Assembly (NCBI GenBank): GCA_021234155.1
Contig: JAJEKV010000103.1
Location: 2,108,001-2,172,000 of the forward strand
Direction of reading: 5' to 3'
Length of the DNA stretch: 64,000 bases
DNA from: Isoetes taiwanensis
Taxonomy: Eukaryota > Streptophyta > Lycopodiopsida > Isoetales > Isoetaceae
The stretch's first letter is position 1; every line of letters begins with the position of its first letter. This document shows, in pieces, positions 11,398-23,253 of this stretch. Below the pieces are notes generated by a model. The model had not been told where the DNA came from. It saw nothing but the letters and a program-made list of their open reading frames with translations, and searched no databases. A program made the translations under genes and the position numbers.

Positions 11398-12795
11398 TGT
11401 GATGACCCTACTCGTATACGGTGCCCCGCATGTATAGAACCGGAGTTCATCCTTTCTATCAGTGCACAACTGCTGACACGAGGCGGTGTACCTATCATCA
11501 GGTCCTTGGTGGTGGGCAAGAATCTGACGGGGAAGAATAGACGTATCATTCGTCCCGTCTCCCTCGGGGTCTACCTAGCTGCGAAGCATCACATAAAATA
11601 CATATCCACCTCGAAGGGTGGCCTATCATCACATAACATTTGAACAACAAATATTAATAACATCAGCAAAGAAGGAAAATCCTACCCAAGGCTCAGACTC
11701 ATGGGGATTGACTGACACGGCTTGGGTCTACAGAGGACAATGCAGACAGAATTCATGGCAAATGGATTTGGCTGGCATAAGAACATAGTCATTGGGTAGT
11801 CCACTCCATCCGCCCCTCCTCTGCGTACTTTGCAGATAGGCTGAAAAGTATTGGGGATGTGATCATAGCCTGCCAGGTGCATAGTTAGAGGCACTACTCC
11901 CGGGTTGCATCTCCCTAGTCCCGATGAGGCACCCACCGAGGCAAACTCTCAGTGGCAAACTATTAGGCCTAGCCCACAACGTTCCCCTGTCGTCGCTACA
12001 CACCAGAGGGATCAGCCTTCCTTATCAACCGGTCTAACCCCGCCACCCACAGCCAGGCAGGCTCATATGCACAGGCCGCAATTACTGGGTACTAATGAAG
12101 TCACTCTAGGAATATCATCTACAAGGTGCGTACAGAGATAAACCATCATCATCCAATGGACTTGAAAATACATAATAACTTCTAATCTATCTACCTAAAC
12201 ATACATGGTTAGGTTCATTCGTTAGAGGCTGAGATATGGGGATCTAGAGATTCTCTAAGACTAAGAAGAGATGCAAAGTCCGCTCAATGCCAGTCGGAAA
12301 GCCGTCATTGAACGTCAAATCAATCACATACCAGATCGTTGGCTGCTTCCAGTCCTCGAACGACATCCATGCTATTGGAATGTCTTGAGATGATTGAGTT
12401 TTGGCGATCTGGTTGGAGAAGCGAGCTCCACAGTTGTTGCCAGTCGGAATGGATCTGTCGTAGGTGCAATGCGAGCTTTGGAAGCTGGAATCTGGAAGGG
12501 ACACTTTTAGGATTCCAGATCCCTTTATCATGACGCTTTAGGGTTGGCATCTAAAGGGTCACTTAGGGCTATTGCCACGTGGCGATGGTTATATGCATAT
12601 GTTAATAATTCCAATGGTCATATTTCAGGGTATAACCCTATACCGTTGCCATGATGCATATGTTAATGGTTCCAATGGTCATATTTCAGGGTATAACCCT
12701 ATACCTTTGCCATGTACATGTCGTTGAGTTGACATGTACCAATGATGTGGCAGTATAATATGTATTCGCACCATATATTATGTTGGAACATCACA
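11398..12795 (-). repeat. 5' LTR of gypsy-E
   Basis: TG...CA-bounded repeat of 1398 bp. Both ends are homologous to the gypsy-A and gypsy-C LTR ends, and the middle shares blocks with them (11690-11870 matches 38930-39070, 50640-50760 and 62400-62540). The U3 part near 12230-12560 has diverged. No partner 3' LTR is in the window. Confidence 0.8.
12595..12715. repeat. Two 61-bp tandem units in the gypsy-E LTR
   Basis: The unit starting GCATATGTTAA and ending CCGTTGCCATGAT is repeated almost exactly at 12595 and 12656. It lies in the U3 half, where enhancer repeats are common. Confidence 0.8.
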
Positions 12796-13947
12796 AAAAA
12801 GTATCCTTTCAATGCAAGAATAACAATTTCCTCACTAGAAACATGATTGACTGCATATAATGTGCACATAATAGAATATGTGAATGCATAATTACTTAAG
12901 AAGCAAGAAATGAAACTGGCTATATATATCATATGCCAACGCTCTTCATTAGAATGCATGTGAAAAAAACATCCATCTCCCATGAATAAGTAGCTTGAAA
13001 TCACATAGAAAGCTTCAAATGCAGATTGACAAGTAACAAATTCATAGTTTTTTTTTATGATTGTTATTTATTTGAAAAGCTTGCATTCTCAAGGTTAGAA
13101 TGGATTGTATGGTTTTAGATCTTGCCCACAGTGTTTACAAATGTACAACAATGCGGAATGCAAATCTTAAATGAGTTGTGTAAAAGCAAGATTGCTCAAT
13201 AAGATAAGCAAGATGACTTAGGAGAATTGGGTAGCATTGCACTTTTCCAATTCAATAGTATGAGCCCCAAGTGCAGCTGACGCCATCTCTGCAAACTTCA
13301 TACTAGATTAATTAACAACTCGGGAAGGTAAGTAGTGCTCTGGTTGTGATGAGTCGCACATGTGCAATTTAGACGTTAATAATGGGTCTAACTTGACAAG
13401 TTTGAAACTAAAGAAATGTTCGCGGCGGCCACGATAACCTTAAAAACCATAACTATACCTGCCTGGTTTACACAAGATGGGAAAATTATTCAAGCCGCCT
13501 TTGGAGAAGAAACGTGAAGGGACCATCATGAAAAGTAGATGTGCCAGAGATGATGAGGTGGCATATGTGATGCCACATGGTGGATAGTTAAATTGGCCAA
13601 TTTGATGATGTGGCAGGTCAAATGCTGCAATAATGATGCAGGAGGTTCCATGTTGGCGATCCGTCCGTGTGGCGAATACGAAATTTAAAGGGCATACGAA
13701 GTTCACAGGTTGTGATGATGTGTCATGATGATGTGCCAGGGGCTATAAATATGTACACTACGGTTGGGGTTATTCCAACCAGATGCACAGGTTAGTCTTT
13801 TGATTTCTATTCTGTTTCTTTTCACAGTGCTACCTTTCCCTCGGGGTGCGAGCGGAGGCTCGCCATATTTGTAGTGCACTGGTCGGAAAACAAATTGTGG
13901 TGCTCGTGAAAGAGATTCATCCAAAGAAAGCCAACAACATCCTTTAC
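12796..13947. other. Intergenic, promoter-like stretch, no gene
   Basis: No credible coding sequence. At 13742-13751 CTATAAATAT is followed by CAG/GTTAGT (near 13790) and TTTTCACAG (near 13828), resembling a promoter with a tiny intron or part of another LTR. I see no reading frame attached to it. Confidence 0.35.
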
Positions 13948-14728
13948 TTCTTTCTGCCATCCTTCACTTCTTCTATTCTCTTTTCCTGCTCTTGATTCTT
14001 CGGAGGTGATGAGCCTCTTTCTCTGTAGGTTGCTCGTCGTGATCCTCCTCTGCTTGGTCATCTTGCTCCAGCGTCTCAGGATTCTGTTCTTAATTCTTCT
14101 GTGTTTGTTGCTCTTCTTACTCGTCGGCGAGATTTTGTGGATCTTCATTTTTTCTCCGTTTCTTAGCCTCCCTCGCCTTCTGTTCGGCCGCGAGGACTTG
14201 CACGCTCGTGGATCCGTCTTCCATTATCAAGTTTGTTATTTGTTTGATGTGAGCCATGTTTTCTATCACCAATCGCCTCACTGGCGCCCTAAAATCGGCT
14301 TGCAGGACGGAGCTAGATAACTAAGAGGGAAGAGTGCAAATGGCGTGCCCTAAGGGTCTATTTACAGTGTTGGGAATTCTAGGGTTCCTACTGGGGTGAT
14401 CATGTTATCTAACTATAAATGTTGCCTTGCCTAGAATCTCTGATTCCCTTAAGGTATTTTATTCCAACTACTCACGACGTGCATCAGAGCTCGACTGAGA
14501 TTCTCAATCGGGTGTTGGGCACACGGCGTGAGTACTCTACCTCTTAATTTATCTTTTTTATTCATTTTCTTAGTTTTACAATAGAATAGAATAGAATAGG
14601 TTTTTTAGCATCCACGGAGACCAATTGGCCTATGGGACACAAACAAAAAGAGAGCAGCAAGCATATTACTGACAGGATTATAATGGAATCTGTTCTTGGC
14701 GTCGATTTTGATTTTAAGCTTACTCACT
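13948..14728 (-). pseudogene. Fragment E2: leader and start of a second H3-like gene
   Basis: Homologous to gypsy-E from about 10343 to 10999. On the minus strand the ATG at 14257 gives MAHIKQITNLIMEDGS, then a basic segment (EQKAREAKKRRKNEDP), with the first stop at 14117 and two more in the same frame. The dyad (14469-14534) is kept. The TATA position has decayed to GTAAATAG. The fragment is cut on both sides, with no LTR and no histone fold left. Confidence 0.75.
14581..14690 (-). mobile_element. About 105-bp insertion with an ATTCT tail inside E2
   Basis: Compared with gypsy-E (10960-10975), E2 has about 105 extra bases between GTTTTACAAT and TTATAATGGA. On the minus strand the insert ends in (ATTCT)n, the tail type of LINE-A, and the flanks TTACAAT/TTATAAT may be the target duplication. 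It is best read as a dead-on-arrival LINE or SINE copy. Confidence 0.5.
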
Positions 14729-16747
14729 CCATAGCCTTCAAAACTAGGCAACTACTCATGCTTAACCTAAGCCCACGGCCCTGCATGCTGATCTTTAACT
14801 TCTCTAGAATCTGAATCATAGCAATACCCAATTTCTGCGTAGCAGCAGCAACATGCATGGTTATCTTATTTATTAGATCTACGTCTAGCTCTTATTGTTA
14901 CATCTGAAGCTAGAAGCTGGATATCTATGTAGATAGGAAATATAGACTTCTAACTCATGTTATGAAATTCGATGCTAAAAAGTTTCAGTCTGCAATCTTC
15001 CGAGTAGCACAATCACTTATAAATAAACATGTTAATGATCACATATGGATAAGCATGTTCCACTACTTCTTGTAATGCCTAGTTAACACTGTATAATACA
15101 AAGTTTTAACAAGCAATACATGCAATCTGTCCAGCTCCATCATTCTTATCTAGAAGACCAGCTCTATCAGTATACGCATGTAGCATGTAAAATATACAAG
15201 GGAAGTCTCTATTAATATGCAAGGGACATAAAAATTCATCTTATCTTACCTTATTAATATGCAGGACAGTCCATTTATAAGCATTAGTCATCAAAAATAA
15301 TGTAGTCGAGCATCAGGCAAAGTTATCCCAGTGCTGGATCTATTTTTAAATTTCATCTGTGCTTAATGCAAAACTTCTAACAAACAAGAGCTTATCAACA
15401 AGTCTAGTTTCCAACTTTCAGCAATTCCACATGAATCCACATAATACCATTTGTTTAATTATCTTAACCTGTTTAACCTCTTATCTCAAACATTCTTGAG
15501 TCATGCAATTACTATGTACTAATCTGCAGATCTAACACTTACATTTCATACAATTATCCGGAATCTATTAAAAGAAATTTCATATTAGAATTAACCTGAT
15601 TATCTTGTTTGTGCCCATGCTCCATGTTGGCAGTCTCCAGATCCAATGTTGAGGTTGCTACAATGCTTCCTTGCTGCCTAATGGAATGTTGTTGGGAGTC
15701 GCCCACAATTGTTGAAGTATATTGCTCCTTCTTGGAATAAGGAAAAATACCATTACCTTTATCAGCAAGAGCTATAAACGAGTCTTGTCCTGTGTGCATC
15801 CCCATATAGGTGTTCTTCTCATCCCTAAGAGTATTAGCCAGCTTTCCACTCATGTTAAACATGTCTACTTCATATAACCGTAACCAAGATTTTCAGCATC
15901 TTAGCAAGATTTAATAACAGGATTTGAAGCTGCCGACTGGTATTTGTAGATCTTCCTTTCCATGAGCCGAGCATGCCTCTGCTCAGAGCAACAGAGGCAA
16001 ATGCTCTTTTTGTGCTTTCCTCCTTCCCATGAGCAGCGGAGGCAAATGCTCGGAGCAATGACTAAACCCTGCATAAGACAATTCGATCCTATTCTTTCTT
16101 ACAAAGGAAACCCTAGACAAATTTGCGGGGATAATATCATCAGTTCAAAATAGGTGCAGCAAATAGCTTTTCATTGGAGTAGTACCAGGTTCTCACGTTG
16201 CCTTCAGTACAAGCCAGCCATGCCATCATTTTGCTGTATAAGATCCTCGGCCATTTTGCCCTAAAATGTTAGATTCCAACGAGCCAAAAATTGCATAGTC
16301 CACCACAATTGGTAAATTGTCATAAATTGAACTTTTTAACTAGCAAAGGTCAAGACCATTTCATCTCAAATTAATTGAGGTAGCAACAATCTGGGTGTTT
16401 GCCCAATACTTTCAAACTTACGCAAATGCTTTTATTACAAGCCCATGACCCAATATTTTAAAAGCAATGTCTATGCCATATACAACCAGGCCTTTTATAC
16501 CATTATAACCAAATTGCTTTAGGGTAATTCTAAGCAACATGCACCTCTCAAATATTCAAGAGTACCGAAAGTACTCACTAAATCTAACTAATTAAAAAAA
16601 AAAAGAAAAAAAAGAAAAGATATCGAACTAGGAGCAAGGAGCAAATTGAATCGTGCAGCAATCGAGCAAGGATTTGGGCGTCAAAAGCCATCAACATTGA
16701 ATTGGGCCATGAATTAGGAGTGTTAAAGGGGCTTTCGCGGTCATAAC
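14729..16747. other. AT-rich intergenic DNA, no supported gene
   Basis: No family recognised. A 102-residue open frame on the minus strand (15862-15554) ends near a CAG/GTTAAT donor-like site and could be an exon, but nothing else supports it. A short duplicated motif (GAGGCAAATGCTC) occurs at about 15992 and 16037. There is an A-rich run at 16594-16620. Confidence 0.35.
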
Positions 16748-16937
16748 AACGTAAAGTTCGGACAGGCTGCATTCCGCCGTATTAGCCAATCAAACTATGA
16801 CACATGGCAGATACTCATTTGAGAATGTCACCTACGGCAGTCCTTGGTCTACATTCTGCTATCTTGGTCTACATTCCGAAATTTTGTCCACCTAGCATGG
16901 ATCAACGGCTGAATGCAGCCTGCCCGGACTTCACGTT
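16748..16937. mobile_element. 190-bp MITE-like element with about 32-bp inverted repeats
   Basis: The left end AACGTAAAGTTCGGACAGGC and the reverse complement of the right end, AACGTGAAGTCCGGGCAGGC, continue pairing through GCATTC(C/A)GCCG. There is no coding capacity. The internal sequence contains a doubled 'TTGGTCTACATTC'. No target duplication is obvious. Confidence 0.6.
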
Positions 16938-17487
16938 AAGAGAATGGCCCGCTGCCTTATGAGTAGTTGCTTCTACCCATTTATGCCGGTGTCTCAGGAA
17001 CGCAACACCAAGATCTACTCGAGCGGTCTCCCATGGGTCCGTTACAATCTCTCCCACTAGACTATGCTCCTCCTCGAGCATCACAAACCAAGTCATGACC
17101 TACCGTCCAACAGTATTCCGGGTCATATTTGCCCTCATGGAGACTCAAACTCGGGCCCTGCTCTGATACCAAATGCAACGTTCCTAACCGATATGCCCTT
17201 AGCCAACTAGGCAAAACCATCTAGACTGTTACATCAAACCAGCCTCCGCCTTCGGCGTCAAGCGGTTTTCCTGTGCTGGAATCAAGCCCAGCGGGCCGTT
17301 CCCTTATACGGGGTGCCCTGTACGAGGAAACCGAAAACGTCGTGAATGGTTACAACAGGGCTAGAAACAAGCCGCTATAGTCCCCAATTGTATAGGAACA
17401 CCCGGCGAATATACCTATCATTTAATGCAATGATCTAAAACCTCCAATGGGTCAAAAAGCTTTCAAATTCACATTCTGCATATGAGC
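16938..17487 (-). mobile_element. Remnant of an LTR element with primer-binding site
   Basis: GCTCTGATACCAAA at 17160-17173 is a Met-tRNA primer site on the minus strand. LTR-like non-coding sequence to its right (from 17174) runs up to the copia-A left LTR at 17488, which probably inserted into it. No gag or pol is recognisable. Confidence 0.45.
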
Positions 17488-17677
17488 TGAAACAATTTGA
17501 GCGCCAACACAGAAGCAAGAATTTGCAAAGAACCAGATCCCGATCTTGTGGGATTCTCTTCTATTTATAGTGATCCTAGAATACAACAAGCCTAATTAAG
17601 GCTCCACTAATTCTGTTACAACGTTCATATCCTAACTCTAAAAGTTCTCATTATAACCAGACATTCAGTTTCTAACA
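17488..17677 (-). repeat. 3' LTR of copia-A
   Basis: TGAAACAATTTGAGCG ... GTTTCTAACA, 190 bp. The first 163 bp are repeated at 22154-22316 and 24676-24838. The inner edge touches the polypurine tract. Confidence 0.85.
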
Positions 17678-17691
17678 CTCCCCCTGTCTGA

Positions 17692-20600
17692 TTATAATGA
17701 CGAAGCCACGCCAAGAGTGTTGCAATGTAGCTTGAACTTTTCCCTGCACAGTGGCTTGGTTAGCACATCTGCTGGCATATCTTCAGTAGATATGTACTCC
17801 ATCTGTATAGATCGGTCCACCACTTCTTCTCTTGTAAAATGATGATGAATGGAGATGTGCTTTGATCTTCTATGATGGACTGGGTTCTCAGTAAGAGCTA
17901 TACTACTCTTGTTGTCATTGAAAATAGTAGTTGGCTCTTTTCGCGGAATACCCGAAGTTCTCCCAAGAATTGCCTCAGCCCACACGGTTTCTCTCACCAC
18001 GGCTGATGTAGCCATATATTCTCGCTTCACAAGAAGACAAAGGTAACCGAGGTCGGCTTCAACTAGTCCACGGATCGGCCGCTTCTATGTAGCACGATGC
18101 AAAACACCTGTTGTTGACCTCCTGTTATCTTGATCTCCAGCCCAATCCGCATCAACAAATGACACTAGTTTTACCATGGGATCATTTGAATCAGGTCCAT
18201 ACCTTAATCCCATGTTTGATGTACCCTCAAGATATCTCGATAATTCGTTTTATCGCAATCCAATGTCGCTGCCGGGATTTTGCATGAACCCGCGCCTTCG
18301 CTCCTACCGCTTGTGCAATATCGTGTCCGGTACTAACCATGATATGCATGAGACAACCTCATTGTGATTTTAGAAGGAATACAATTCATTCTAACCTCGC
18401 TCATCACTAGGGGCGTGGTTCCATCTCCTTGCTAAGTCCGATATGGATTTGCTGGAGTATCTTTGGGCAAACACCCTTTTCATTCCAAACTCTTGCCTAG
18501 TCCGTGGAATGGCGTGCAGCCCGATGAATGACAAGGGTTCTCTTAGTTCTATCCCTTAGAACTTGGAGCCCCAAGCGTGTCTTGATTTCACCTAAATCCG
18601 TCATTTCAATTCAAACTGAAGTCGCGTGTTTCATGGATAGGACCAAATCCATGCCTTTGCTTACTATAATTAGACCATCCACATATACAATCACAATCAA
18701 AAACCGATTTTCTGCTCTTTTACAGTAGACATTCCACTCGGTCTTGCATCTGGTAACTCCTAGATTTTGCAGAAATCCATCAATGCGATTATACCAGCTC
18801 CTAGGGCTTTGTTTCGCACCATACAAAGCCCGATTCAATCCGGTACACTTTTCCCTTGATCATTTCAAATCCCTCTGGCCGCCGATGAAAAATTTCCTCC
18901 TCAGAGAAACCCATTTAAGGAAGCTGTTTTGACGCCCATTTGGTGTATTTCCATATCCTCTTGAGCTGCCAAGGCCAAAACCGTCCTTATTGAGGTCATC
19001 TATGCTACTACGGATGAGAATGTTTCCTCAAAGTCTATTCCTCGCCACGAGAGAACCTCTCAGGCGACCAGCCGTGCTCTAAATCTCTCAATAGATCCGC
19101 TACTAGCCTCGCTTAATCTTGAACACCCATCCGCACCCTACAGCTTTCCTTCCTTTTTTGGTAGATTTTACCGAATCCCATGCTTGAGTTAGATACATGG
19201 CATCCATCTCATCTTGCATAGCTTTTCACATCATGGCTGAATCAGTCCGCATAAAGCTTCAAGCATGCATTAACCGGTTCCAAAAATTTTGCCTCGAATC
19301 ATTCCAATATACATTTCTCTTCTATTTTCAGATCCCACCGGTTTCCATGAGATTTCTCAAATAGTAATTCCCGTTGAAGAGTCGCGCGGTCAGGCTGCAT
19401 AGTACTTCTTGTTCTTCCATTCTAACCATCGTTGTGTAGGGTGATGCCCCCTAGCACTTCTTCTTACTTCATCATGAGCTGGCTTGTGGATCAGAATAGG
19501 GACACTTCGAGTGTCATGTTCCTGTTCACTTGGAGCACTTGTTTCACTTGGAGCACCTGAAGCACTTGGTGCTGATTGCTGCTGCTCTTTTGCTTTTTCC
19601 CCACTATGACTGCCTGTTTCATCATGAATTTCTAACCACGATTGGTATGTTCTTGATGCAATTTATCGTTCTCAATCTCCCCGCGGACAATCTTTGAGCT
19701 GCCCCAAACTCATCAAACCTTACATTATGCTCGAATGATCTTTTCTTGTCTCTAGATCCATCAACCTCAGTATCTCTTACCCTCCCCGCAAAGATCCAAC
19801 AAAGATACACTTCCTAGATTTATCTGCCACCTTATCCCTTCTCTTTTCTTTTGGAACAAAAGTAAAAGCTGGAGACCCAAATACCTTCAAATGTGCTAGA
19901 TCCGGTTTAACACCGGCTCCGGACTTCCTCCCGTATTTTTCGGGAATCAAGCATGATGGGTGCTCTCGGTTTTGAAGATAGCATGCAGTAAGTATGGCTT
20001 CAGCCCAAAAACGGTCTGACACCTTGGCCCATTTCATCATACTTAGTACGCATTCCTTCAACGTTCTGATCTTTCGCTCCGCCACCCCATTCTGATGATG
20101 CTCATAAGGATTAGACACCGTTTGCCTTCTAATTCCGGTCCCCATTGTAAGCATTTAATGAACTCTCCGGACACAAATTTCGGTCCCATTGTCACTGCGG
20201 ATGGCTTCAATCAGGTGTCCAGTCTCCCTTTCAACTTGTTTCATCCAAATCTTGAATGTGGCTGGCACGTCACTTTTCTTGTGAATAATAAATACAAAGC
20301 TTTTCCTTGAGAAATCGTCCACAATCACAAGGAAGTATTAAACATTCCCAAATGAACTGATTGGCATTTTTTCCACTCAAATCTGTGTGCACCAACTGCA
20401 GTAATTTTGTGGCTCTCGTACCTTTCCTCTTAGTCTTCTTTTGAGTATGTTTACTCATAATGCAACCTTCACACATATCAAGATTTCCAGCACAATCACA
20501 CTCCATACCTGTGACCATGTTTCCATGTTGCAGCTTCTGCATTCTGCTTTGATTGATGTGGCCAAGTCTGCGATGCCAAAGATGCAAGTCTCCATCGGGC

Positions 20601-20803
20601 CCTCCAGCTGAAAAAGCGTACAATCCCTTGCATGATCCCTGTTGCTGGAATTCAACTAGTTTGTATAAGAAGCTCACTCTCACACCTTTCCCCACAACTT
20701 GCTTAGAATCATTCATCAAGAGCATCTCATTTTTCTGGAGACATGCTGTAATTCCCACATCCTGGGGCGTGGAAATCAGATTTGCGGTAAGCCCCCCAGA
20801 CAT
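17692..20803 (-). pseudogene. copia-A pol: integrase, reverse transcriptase, RNase H
   Basis: On the minus strand 20803-20270 carries the GAG-pre-integrase region (LHLWHRRLGHINQSRMQKL and CEGCIMSKHTQKK) up to DLSG. 20154-19777 is the integrase core (HHQNGVAERKIRTLKE, FWAEAILTACYLQNR). RT fragments include ALYGAKQSPRSWYNRIDGFL and VIVYVDGLIIV (the YVDD box altered to YVDG) near 18838-18611. RNase H at 18030-17692 has the usual MATSAVVRETVWAEAILG, IFNDNKSSIALTENP and TEDMPADVLTKPL. At least six frame breaks are present. Many sit where CTG or CAG would be expected, for example around 18250-18340. Confidence 0.8.
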
Positions 20804-21239
20804 ACAAGATTACGTGTTATGTTTCTTAACTTATCCGCGAACCGAAAAGTTACGATTGCTGTTCGCAATCTTCGGACCAGGCTATCCCACTCACATCTGG
20901 CCCTCGATCTTACGCTTTAAAATTATGTAGCCTCTCCCTATTGTTTGTCATTACATGGGTAGCAATTTGAATCCAAGATCCGGACCTTTTCTTCAATTCC
21001 CCGATAAGCGCCAAAGCTTACGCTCCAGATGCTTCAACTTTAGCCACCAACCCTTGTGGCATATTGCATGTTTCACCATCATCCATGCTTGCTTCCTCAT
21101 CACTATCCGATGTAATTGTCTTCCCATCTTGTTTCAAGAAACCTCCCCGTATTCTTGGGCAGAATTTCCCATTCCTTTGGGTTCAAGAAAGGCTACGTTT
21201 GCCTCAGCTTCACTGCCTGCCTCCTTTTCAGATGGGCTG

Positions 21240-22124
21240 TCACTTTCTTTCGCGATATGAGCACTTGACACACTTGAAGCACTCCCATTGCTCCATTGCT
21301 CCATTTTTTTTTCTGGAAGAGTACGGTCTTGTTTTCACCTCTTTCTCCTTTTGCTGTTTCTTTTCCCCATCTTTCTTGGAATTGCAGTTCCTTGAAATGT
21401 AACCTTTCTTCCCACACGTCCAGCACTCAAAATCTTTCTTTGTAGACCGGACTTTGGCTACAAATGCCGTCTCCTCCTCTTCTTTCTTCAGCAGCTGTGA
21501 GGCCTGCAACACTGCACTAGTCACAGCTTCACTTCTCAATGTACCACTTTGGCATCCCATGGCTTGTTTAATTGAAACATAAGAATTTGGCAGACTGGCT
21601 AAAATAGCCATAGCCAGATCTTCATCACTGATGTTATGCTTCAAGGCTCCTAACTGATCCGCCAAGCTCTCCATGTTACTGATGTGGTCCGCCGGATCAT
21701 CTCCATCTGCCATTTTTGTACTGAAAAACTTCTGCCATAAGAACAATTTTTGAGAGGTATTGTGAGTCTCAAACGTCTTCCTGAGACATTCCCAGCCCTC
21801 CTTAGCAGTTTCTTTGAGCCTCACCAGCGGAATCTGCCCATCCCGCAATCCAAACATCATGGACGTTTTTGCACGATTATCTTTCTTCTTCCATGCAGAT
21901 AAAAGTGCCCTTTCTTCAACAACTTCTCCATTTTCGTCATTCACCTCTGGTGCTTGGGGTCTTGGTTCATCCCCACTCACCACATCCCACATGTCTCTTT
22001 CTTCCAAGACTGCTTGCATCTTCCAAAACCATACAGTGGCATTGGATCGATCCAGTTTCTCAAGATTCTTGAGATCCATTTGAAGCTTGGCCATCTCTAG
22101 AACTTCTCTCTTTCTACTTTGCAC
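21240..22124 (-). CDS. copia-A gag polyprotein
   Basis: Open frame of 294 residues. The N-terminal half has the UBN2/retrotran-gag look (ATVWFWKMQAVLEERDMWDVV, residues about 25-50; KEGWECLRKTFETHN, about 107-121; ISNMESLADQLGALKHNISDEDLAMAILASLPNSY, about 147-180). A CCHC-like zinc knuckle CWTCGKKGYISRNC lies at about 234-247, with Tyr where His is usual. A lysine-rich tail follows. It forms the virus-like particle and packages RNA. Copia-B carries the same gene, broken, at 23738-24646. Confidence 0.82.
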   Translation of the reverse strand: MQSRKREVLEMAKLQMDLKNLEKLDRSNATVWFWKMQAVLEERDMWDVVSGDEPRPQAPEVNDENGEVVEERALLSAWKKKDNRAKTSMMFGLRDGQIPLVRLKETAKEGWECLRKTFETHNTSQKLFLWQKFFSTKMADGDDPADHISNMESLADQLGALKHNISDEDLAMAILASLPNSYVSIKQAMGCQSGTLRSEAVTSAVLQASQLLKKEEEETAFVAKVRSTKKDFECWTCGKKGYISRNCNSKKDGEKKQQKEKEVKTRPYSSRKKNGAMEQWECFKCVKCSYRERK

Positions 22125-22140
22125 AATCTTCTCGTATCAA

Positions 22141-22316
22141 GGCTCTGATACCATGAAACAATTTGAGCGCCAACACAGAAGCAAGAATTTGCAAAGAACC
22201 AGATCCCGATCTTGTGGGATTCTCTTCTATTTATAGTGATCCTAGAATACAACAAGCCTAATTAAGGCTCCACTAATTCTGTTACAACGTTCATATCCTA
22301 ACTCTAAAAGTTCTCA
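22141..22316 (-). repeat. Primer site and truncated 5' LTR of copia-A
   Basis: TGGTATCAGAGCC (minus strand, 22153-22141) abuts the LTR starting TGAAACA at 22154. LTR homology stops at 22316, where a foldback-related sequence starts with TAATGTTTGCCCAATTCG. Confidence 0.8.
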
Positions 22317-23179
22317 TAATGTTTGCCCAATTCGTTTTATTATCACTTTATGGGATGTTTTCATTTTTTAATTGGGGCCGTCGATGGGAGGAATATTCCT
22401 CCTTTTATGCCAAATCAAGGGCCTCTGTTTTTTTCAGGCCCCGACCCATACAAATTTCAAAGGTGCAGAATTCAAGTACTTTACCACTGGCGTTACCCCA
22501 CAGAAAGAAAAAAGAAAAAAAAAGCAATAACCAATGGTGAGAATCAGGTCTTCGCGAAACCAGGCTGCTGCCGGGCTGCTGAATCCTCTTCCTCCAAACA
22601 AACCAGGGTTGGAGGATTCGAACCTCCAGGCCAAGGCGCCGGCCTCACCAGACCCCTTCCAATTACATCTAACTACTGCCATCATCCAAGAAAGAAAGCA
22701 ACAAAACAAGAACGTAGCATTTCTTCTTTTAAATTCTGTGGCTTAAGAATCCGTGCCACCAATCTACAGAACAAATCCCACCAATGTACAGAAGAAACCC
22801 TGCTCTGCAAAAGCAAAAGCATGCAAAAAGACGGCCTGCAAAAACAGAAGAAGCCAAGCCTTGCAAAAACAAAAGCATGCAGGTTGTTCAAGGCATGGTA
22901 GGAACCCCTGTTTCAACCAGTTTCAGACATTTCCTGCCTCTTGTACAAGGACGGCCGCCATTTCCTGCAAATCACTAGAGCTTCCACGGAAAAAAAGAAA
23001 AAAAGGGCTCAAAACACGGCTCCGGCGGAGTTTGGGCGCCGGATCTTCTCCGGAATAACCACGGATTACCTCCATTTTGCGGATCTAGTTTCAGGCATTT
23101 GCTGCAAATCACTAAGTAGGAGCCCCAGCTTGTTTCTCTTCAAAAACCTGATGTCCCACACCAAACTAAACCGCCCTCT
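22317..23179. mobile_element. Diverged half of a foldback element
   Basis: Starts with the same 21 bases as the full foldback at 24839. It shares several blocks with it: GGAATATTCCTCC / CAAGGGCC, CAAAGGTGC, an AAAGAAAAAAGAAAA run, and GGAGGATTCGAACCTCCAGGCC near 22611-22632. It then runs through non-coding sequence with repeated AAAAGCATGCA motifs (22820-22880). Only one arm is present, and it ends where copia-B begins. Confidence 0.55.
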
Positions 23180-23253
23180 CAACTAGTTTGTATAAGAAGC
23201 TCACTCTCACACCTTTCCCCACAACTCGCTTAGAATCATTCATCAAGAGCATC

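Larger units (their letters stand above)
9538..12795 (-). mobile_element. gypsy-E: 5' LTR, leader and H3-like gene of a Ty3/gypsy element
   Basis: On the minus strand: a 1.4-kb LTR beginning TGTGATGTTCC (12795) and ending GGTCATCACA (11398), a Met-tRNA primer-binding site (11396-11384), a leader with dyads and a TATA box, and an H3-like gene (10633-9538). LTR termini and internal LTR blocks match gypsy-A and gypsy-C (for example the 'CCTTGGGTAGGATT' and 'CGCCCTCCCCTC'-type blocks). Gag and pol are not present in the window. Confidence 0.8.
17488..22316 (-). mobile_element. copia-A, Ty1/copia retrotransposon
   Basis: Short LTRs: 17488-17677 complete, and 22154-22316 truncated because its last part is displaced to 26541-26565. 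On the minus strand the order is gag, protease/GAG-pre-integrase, integrase, RT, RNase H, which is the copia order. A polypurine tract lies next to the left LTR (GACAGGGGGAG, minus strand) and a Met-tRNA site at 22141-22153. Gag is open, while pol is heavily broken, especially in the RT region (18050-19650). Confidence 0.85.

Noticed and set aside
13742-13945. Host gene with TATA box and 46-bp intron on the plus strand
   Set aside because: The splice-like sites are suggestive, but the putative intron is too short for plants and no coding frame follows before the E2 fragment.
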